Positions 23,098 through 26,582 of a stretch of DNA of 26,582 nt are shown piece after piece. Below the pieces are notes generated by a model, which saw nothing but the letters and a program-made list of their open reading frames with translations, made no database searches and was not told the origin of the DNA. Every line of letters starts with the position of its first letter. Position 1 is the first letter of the stretch. Position numbers and translations under genes: made by a program. This stretch comes from an uncultured Bacilli bacterium. GTDB taxonomy: Bacteria > Bacillota_I > Bacilli_A > RF39 > UBA660. Location of the stretch: NCBI GenBank assembly GCA_934130105.1, contig CAKOXL010000018.1:1-26582 (forward strand), in the 5' to 3' direction.

Positions 23098-23327
23098 GAT
23101 TCTAATACCTCAATTCTATCTTTTTTTTCTTCTTTTGTAGTTTGTAAAGTTGCTTTTGCATTTTCTAGTTTACTACTTAGTTCTAGTTTAGTTTCAACCA
23201 ATTCATCTTCCATAGTAGTTTCAGTTGTGATATTCTTGTTATTTTGACTGTATTTATAGTAGTTACAGCCAGTAAAAATTAAAGTTAATGCTAGTACACC
23301 AAGTAGAAATATGTTTATTCTTCGCAT
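23052..23327 (-). CDS. Small lipoprotein with coiled-coil body
   Basis: A 91-residue protein with a basic start (MRR), a hydrophobic signal (4-20) and a lipobox-like IFTGC with Cys21 as the lipidation site; Phe at -3 is slightly atypical. The rest (about 40-88) is charged, with heptad-like spacing, predicted helical or coiled coil. The Shine-Dalgarno GAGGTGA precedes the ATG. It is not recognised as a known family. It is the first gene of a two-gene minus-strand unit with the deacetylase, whose stalk is also coiled coil, so the two might interact; that is inference. Confidence 0.7.
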   Translation of the reverse strand: MRRINIFLLGVLALTLIFTGCNYYKYSQNNKNITTETTMEDELVETKLELSSKLENAKATLQTTKEEKKDRIEVLESWQKLNTEINSIISQ

Positions 23328-23344
23328 AATTTCACCTCATTATA

Positions 23345-23373
23345 ATTATAATATTAATTAGTATAGCAGTCAA
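23345..23373 (-). promoter_or_regulatory. Promoter of the lipoprotein/deacetylase unit
   Basis: On the minus strand, TTGACT (23373-23368), a 17-bp spacer and TATAAT (23350-23345) form a near-consensus sigma-A promoter just upstream of the lipoprotein's ribosome binding site. Confidence 0.8.
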
Positions 23374-23403
23374 TTTTTTGATTTTTTATATGATAAAAAT
23401 AGC

Positions 23404-23432
23404 TTGACATATTTGATAAAATAAGGTAACTT
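23404..23432 (+). promoter_or_regulatory. Possible promoter for the gene at 23523
   Basis: A perfect -35 TTGACA (23404-23409) is followed 17 bp later by a weak -10-like TAACTT (23427-23432). It is divergent from the lipoprotein promoter about 30 bp away. No better promoter was seen before 23523. Confidence 0.45.
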
Positions 23433-23444
23433 TAACTATGCAGT

Positions 23445-23474
23445 ACACGATAACTTTTTAAGTTTCGTGTTTTT
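23445..23474 (+). terminator. Terminator-like hairpin in the leader of the 23523 gene
   Basis: The arms 23445-23456 and 23460-23470 (ACACGA, bulged T, AACTT paired with AAGTT and TCGTGT) make an 11-bp stem with a 3-base loop, followed by TTTTT. It lies just after the putative promoter at 23404-23432 and before the coding start at 23523, so it could act as an attenuator. The minus-strand reading lacks a T run. Confidence 0.6.
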
Positions 23475-23522
23475 AATTTCTAAATTTTATTAGTTTTTGA
23501 AAGATAAAAATGGGAGGATATA

Positions 23523-23960
23523 ATGTTAGATGCTGGTTTGAAAGGCAGTAACTTAGTTGTTGTTAGTACTTTTGATAGTGGTAAACATGAATTTCATTTG
23601 ATTAAAGATGATACTAAATATTGTTTTAAATATGATGGAAGTCCAAAGTTAATTTCTAAACTTATTATTAAACCTGATTTATGGGTTCTTTTTAGAGATG
23701 GTGGCTATGAGCAAGGCATTAATTTTCTTAGTAGAGAAAATAACTGTAAAAGGGTTTTAGCAAGTGGTTTTGATATTGACCCAGATATTTTTGAACTTTT
23801 AGTTACTTATGATTTGATTTCTTATAGTAAAGGAATGGCTGATTTATATGATTTACCTATAATACATAGTAGAGATTTTTTTAATCACTGTAATGATTAT
23901 AAAAGAAGTAAAAATAAAGATTTAGTTTTAGAAAAGATGAGGAATGGAATTTTTAATTAA
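23523..23960 (+). CDS. Hypothetical protein, soluble, unrecognised
   Basis: A 145-residue protein with a strong GGGAGGAT Shine-Dalgarno, so a real gene is likely. It has no signal peptide or membrane segment and is probably cytosolic. The sequence has mixed alpha/beta character: an N-terminal beta-rich part (LVVVSTFDSGKHEFHLIKDD) and a central LIIKPDLWVLFRDGGYEQGINFL segment. I do not recognise a family or catalytic motif. It lies in the accessory segment between mfd and spoVT, alone behind a possible attenuator, and a separate promoter starts the next gene. Confidence 0.75.
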   Translation: MLDAGLKGSNLVVVSTFDSGKHEFHLIKDDTKYCFKYDGSPKLISKLIIKPDLWVLFRDGGYEQGINFLSRENNCKRVLASGFDIDPDIFELLVTYDLISYSKGMADLYDLPIIHSRDFFNHCNDYKRSKNKDLVLEKMRNGIFN

Positions 23961-23963
23961 AAT

Positions 23964-23992
23964 TTGACTTAATTTTCGGAAACTGTTATTAT
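23964..23992 (+). promoter_or_regulatory. Promoter of the gene at 24019
   Basis: TTGACT (23964-23969), a 17-bp spacer and TATTAT (23987-23992) form a good sigma-A promoter. An inverted repeat (TTATTATT, 23986-23993, with AATAATAA, 23999-24006) covers the -10 and start region and might be an operator or only AT-rich coincidence. Confidence 0.7.
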
Positions 23993-24018
23993 TATGTTAA
24001 TAATAAAGGATTGATAGC

Positions 24019-24648
24019 ATGGATAAAGATTTGAAGGAAATGTTTAAAGAAAAAAATAGAGTTATTTTGGTTAGTAATTTGAAATATGATTTATCTAAAA
24101 ATATTGATAGTATGCTTGATACAATAACTAATATTTTTAATTTAGAATTTGATACAGCTATTAAGAATATTGTTTCTATACTTAAAGATTCTGGTATTGT
24201 AGATGCTAGTAAATTTGTTACAGAATCAGTAAATAAAATGAAATTAGAAAGTTATAGTAAAATAGAGGAGTTATTATCAATAAAAAGAGATACATTAGAT
24301 AGTCAAGTAGATAATTTAGAGTTTGAAGAAGAAAGTTTAAATGAATATTATGAGACGGTTTTTCAAACTACAAAGAATTTTAAAGATGATTTTAAAAATT
24401 TTTCTGTTTTAAATATACAAAAGAAAGGTTTTGAATCATTAAATCAGTTTATTTTAGATAATGTTGATAGTGAGAGAGAAAAATTAACTATTAGTCGTGT
24501 TAGTGATTATTTGGAAAATAGATTGTATGGTAAACTTGAAACAAAAATTCATATGGAATTAATGTTAAGAGATAATAACTTAATTAATAAGGCAAAAGAG
24601 AGTTATTTACGATTTCAAGCAATAACTTCTAAAACAATTAAAAATTAG
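24019..24648 (+). CDS. Hypothetical helical protein, unrecognised
   Basis: A 209-residue protein, rich in Lys, Asp, Glu, Asn and Ser, predicted mostly alpha-helical, with a heptad-like central part (about 70-115, SYSKIEELLSIKRDTLDSQVDNLEFEEE). It has no signal peptide, membrane segment or Cys cluster. An AAAGGA Shine-Dalgarno and a good upstream promoter, plus a terminator immediately after the stop, mark a single-gene unit. I do not recognise a family. Position just before spoVT is the only context clue. Confidence 0.75.
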   Translation: MDKDLKEMFKEKNRVILVSNLKYDLSKNIDSMLDTITNIFNLEFDTAIKNIVSILKDSGIVDASKFVTESVNKMKLESYSKIEELLSIKRDTLDSQVDNLEFEEESLNEYYETVFQTTKNFKDDFKNFSVLNIQKKGFESLNQFILDNVDSEREKLTISRVSDYLENRLYGKLETKIHMELMLRDNNLINKAKESYLRFQAITSKTIKN

Positions 24649-24675
24649 GTATAGATTAATTTCTATACTTTTTTT
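24649..24675 (+). terminator. Intrinsic terminator after the 24019 gene
   Basis: The arms GTATAGA (24649-24655) and TCTATAC (24662-24668) form a 7-bp stem with a 6-base loop, followed by a seven-T run. It begins at the base after the stop codon. Confidence 0.75.
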
Positions 24676-24725
24676 GTATAATATTGGTAATTTTTCTAAC
24701 AATAATGATAGAAAGAGGGTTATGT

Positions 24726-25250
24726 ATGAAAGCAACAGGTGTTGTTAGAAGAATTGATGATTTAGGAAGAATTGTAATTCCTAAGGAAATTAGAAGAAAT
24801 TTTAAGATCAATGAAGGTGACAGTTTAGAAATTTTTGTAGATAATACTGGTATTGTTTTAAAAAAATATTCTTTACTTGATAATATGGTTCAAAATGCAG
24901 CTATTTTAGTTGATTCAGTATCAAAAATTTATCAAAAAGAGATTTTAATTACTAATAGGGAAAAAGTTATTGCAGTTTCTAAAAATTTACATAAGCAGTT
25001 TTTTGATAAAGAATTAGCAACTGCTGTAAAGGAAAAGATAGATAGTAGATGTGAGTTCTATAATGATGGTAGTTCATATATTACATTAGATGAAACACAA
25101 AGTCCTTCCTCTTTTTTAGTACCTATTATTGTAAATAGTGATTCTTTAGGTAGTGTTATTTTAATTAATAATGATATTACTGATAATGAGAAGGCACTTA
25201 CTAGATTAATGGCTTCAATTTTAGTTAAAATGGTTGATGAATCTGTTTAG
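24726..25250 (+). CDS. spoVT: SpoVT-like AbrB-family transcription regulator with GAF domain
   Basis: 174 residues. The ATG at 24726 after GAAAGAGGG is chosen over an upstream in-frame start, because MKATGVVRRIDDLGR is the fixed SpoVT N-terminus. The swapped-hairpin AbrB DNA-binding domain (1-52, IDDLGRIVIPKEIRRNFKINEGD) is nearly identical to SpoVT of Bacillus. The C-terminal part (about 55-174) fits its GAF-like ligand-sensing domain. In B. subtilis SpoVT is a sigma-G-dependent forespore regulator encoded near mfd. mfd is also upstream here, but nine kilobases of accessory genes intervene. A TATAAT at 24677-24682 is a candidate promoter with a poor -35. Confidence 0.88.
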   Translation: MKATGVVRRIDDLGRIVIPKEIRRNFKINEGDSLEIFVDNTGIVLKKYSLLDNMVQNAAILVDSVSKIYQKEILITNREKVIAVSKNLHKQFFDKELATAVKEKIDSRCEFYNDGSSYITLDETQSPSSFLVPIIVNSDSLGSVILINNDITDNEKALTRLMASILVKMVDESV

Positions 25251-25262
25251 TTGTGTTATAAT
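25234..25262 (+). promoter_or_regulatory. Promoter of the T-box/dut/metG unit
   Basis: TTGATG (25234-25239), a 17-bp spacer and TATAAT (25257-25262) with an upstream TGT (extended -10). The -35 lies inside the 3' end of spoVT. The transcript would start near 25269, at the 5' edge of the T-box leader. Confidence 0.8.
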
Positions 25263-25268
25263 CTATGG

Positions 25269-25481
25269 CATAAATGTTTTGAAGGAAAGAGTTATCGGGA
25301 ATCTATTTTAGAGAGTCTAGTTGGGTGAAAGTAGATATAGAGGAACAATAATAAATGATTCTGGAGCTGATAATTATATTATCCGTTACTCGCGTTAAGA
25401 GTTTAAGTGTATAGTTTTATACTATAAATTAAGGTGGTACCGCGATTATTCGTCCTTATGGAAGAATAGTCGCTTTTTTTT
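25269..25481 (+). ncRNA. T-box riboswitch leader, probable Met specificity
   Basis: The conserved T-box sequence AAGGTGGTACCGCG is at 25431-25444, and its antiterminator partner TCCTT follows at 25453-25457. Stem I is recognisable, with the basal helix TTATC/GATAA (25292-25296 with 25369-25373), AGAGAGTC on its 5' side and GGTGAAAG in the apical part. An ATG at 25355-25357, followed by A just above the lower helix, is the likely specifier codon, agreeing with metG downstream. Uncharged tRNA-Met would stabilise the antiterminator and turn on dut-metG. The specifier assignment depends on the exact pairing at GAATC/GATTC and is less certain than the T-box itself. Confidence 0.93.
25442..25481 (+). 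terminator. T-box regulatory terminator
   Basis: GCGATTATTC (25442-25451) pairs with GAATAGTCGC (25464-25473) in a 10-bp stem with one G-U, followed by eight T. It shares bases with the T-box antiterminator, so the two structures exclude each other. Confidence 0.9.
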
Positions 25482-25491
25482 GGAGGTAATT

Positions 25492-25971
25492 ATGGCAAGA
25501 TATTTCGAAAAAATTAGTTTTGAACAATTTAAAAAGGATGTAAGTGATGATAAAGAATTATATGAATCATATAATATTCCTAAGAGAAGTACTAAATATA
25601 GTGCAGGATATGATTTTGAGTCTTTATTTGATTTTACTTTAAAATCAGGTGAAATAAAAAAATTCCCACTTGGTGTTAAGGCTAATATGAATTCATCAGA
25701 GGTTTTACTAATTGTTGTAAGAAGTAGCCAGGGATTTAAGTATAATGTTAGATTATGCAATCAGGTTGGCGTTATTGATAGAGATTATTATAATAATCCT
25801 GATAATGAAGGTCATATGTGGATTAAACTGGAAAATCATGGAGATAAAGATTATGTAGTAAAAAAAGGTGATAAAATTTGTCAAGGTGTTTTTACTAAGT
25901 TTTTGACAGTTGATAATGAAGAAAATATAGATAATGTTAGAACTAGTGGTATTGGTTCTACTGGTAGATAG
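25492..25971 (+). CDS. dut: dUTP diphosphatase (trimeric dUTPase family)
   Basis: Hydrolyses dUTP to dUMP, keeping uracil out of DNA and feeding thymidylate synthesis; 159 residues. The start is the ATG after TGGAGGTAAT; an in-frame TTG upstream lies in the terminator. The five dUTPase motifs appear in order: AGYD (38-41), RSSQG (77-81), GVIDRDY (93-99), GDKICQG (126-132) and GIGSTG (153-158). The insertion after GVIDRDYYNNPDNEGH and the N-terminal extension of about 25 residues resemble dUTPases of some Bacillota and phages. It is the first gene behind a T-box leader and ten bases from metG, an unexpected operon partner for an aminoacyl-tRNA synthetase. Confidence 0.93.
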   Translation: MARYFEKISFEQFKKDVSDDKELYESYNIPKRSTKYSAGYDFESLFDFTLKSGEIKKFPLGVKANMNSSEVLLIVVRSSQGFKYNVRLCNQVGVIDRDYYNNPDNEGHMWIKLENHGDKDYVVKKGDKICQGVFTKFLTVDNEENIDNVRTSGIGSTGR

Positions 25972-25981
25972 GAGAGATATT

Positions 25982-26582
25982 ATGGAAAAATATTATATTT
26001 CAACAGCTATTGCTTATACATCAGGAAAACCTCATATTGGTAATACTTATGAGATTGTTTTAGCAGATAGTATTGCGCGTTATAAAAGATTAAAAGGATT
26101 TGATGTTTATTTTCAAACTGGAACTGATGAACACGGTGAGAAAATTCAAATAAAAGCAGAAAAAAAAGGAATTACTCCAAAAGAATTTGTTGATGGTGTT
26201 GCCGCTGAAATCAAAAATATTTGGGACATTATGAACACAAGTTATGATAAATTTGTAAGAACTACTGATAAGCATCATGAAGAAATTGTGCAGAAAATAT
26301 TTAAGAAAATGTATGATAAAGGTGATATTTATTTAGGTAAATATGAAGGACTTTATTGTACTCCTTGTGAATCATTCTTTACAGAAAGTCAGTTAGTTGA
26401 TGGAAAGTGTCCTGATTGTGGTCGTGATGTTGAACCAAAGAGTGAAGAAGCTTACTTTTTTAGACTTTCTAAGTATCAAGATAGATTAATAGAATATATT
26501 GAATCACACCCTGATTTTATTAAACCAGAGTCTAGAAAAAATGAAATGATTAATAATTTTATTAAGCCAGGTCTTCAAGATT
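25982..26582 (+). CDS. metG: Methionyl-tRNA synthetase, N-terminal part (runs off window)
   Basis: Charges tRNA-Met; only about the first 200 residues are present. The ATG follows AGGAGAGATATT. The class I signature appears as PHIGN (HIGH motif) near residue 17-21 after YYISTAIAYTSGK, then FQTGTDEHGEKIQ, and the zinc knuckle with CTPCESFF and CPDCGRD in the connective peptide. The KMSKS loop and anticodon domain lie beyond the window. Expression is expected to respond to uncharged tRNA-Met through the T-box upstream of dut. In B. subtilis metS also lies in this origin-proximal block near rsmI. Confidence 0.96.
   Translation, partial: MEKYYISTAIAYTSGKPHIGNTYEIVLADSIARYKRLKGFDVYFQTGTDEHGEKIQIKAEKKGITPKEFVDGVAAEIKNIWDIMNTSYDKFVRTTDKHHEEIVQKIFKKMYDKGDIYLGKYEGLYCTPCESFFTESQLVDGKCPDCGRDVEPKSEEAYFFRLSKYQDRLIEYIESHPDFIKPESRKNEMINNFIKPGLQD

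Overview
The window is AT-rich DNA from a Bacillota (Firmicutes) chromosome, and the gene order places it close to the replication origin. It runs gyrB-gyrA, then tadA/SRP RNA-dnaX-ybaB-recR-bofA-holB-ricT-yabB-rsmI-pth-mfd-spoVT-metG. This is a condensed version of the origin-proximal block of Bacillus subtilis. TGA is a normal stop codon here (bofA, holB and ricT end with it) and TGG encodes Trp, so this is not a mycoplasma-type code. Shine-Dalgarno sequences are mostly of the GGTGA/GGAGG type. A Bacilli-level lineage is the best guess, possibly a reduced, host-associated, Erysipelotrichia/RF39-like one; the lineage is inference.

Layout. 1-3149: 3' end of gyrB and complete gyrA, closed by a terminator. 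3165-4527: a 1.36-kb gene-free segment holding six perfect parS sites (TGTTTCACGTGAAACA) and three perfect Noc-type sites (core ATTTCCCGGGAAAT). Five parS sites directly abut a perfect DnaA-box 9-mer (TTATCCACA). The sites alternate as [box-parS] and [NBS-box-parS] with a repeat of about 525 bp. A fourth Noc-type site lies inside the dnaX coding sequence. 4528-5128: promoter, 4.5S/SRP RNA and tadA. 5129-15149: a compact plus-strand run of DNA replication/repair, RNA-modification and translation genes from dnaX to mfd. Many of these genes overlap or nearly touch.

15189-24648: an accessory segment between mfd and spoVT. It holds a minus-strand GT-C glycosyltransferase-like membrane protein and a plus-strand cell-surface operon: CotH-like kinase with lamin-tail domains, a second lamin-tail protein, a VTC-fold protein and a DUF4956 membrane protein. 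It also holds a minus-strand lipoprotein/polysaccharide-deacetylase pair and two unrecognised plus-strand genes. 24726-26582: spoVT, then a T-box leader controlling a dut-metG unit; metG runs off the window.

How it fits together. The gyrase genes and clamp-loader subunits (DnaX, HolB) serve replication, and RecR and Mfd serve repair. TadA, TrmN6-like, RsmI, Pth, MetG and SRP RNA serve translation and secretion. The parS/Noc/DnaA-box cluster looks like a compact centromere where ParB loading, Noc loading and DnaA binding could interact. BofA, SpoVT and a CotH-type protein hint at a sporulation heritage, though the window cannot show that the organism sporulates.
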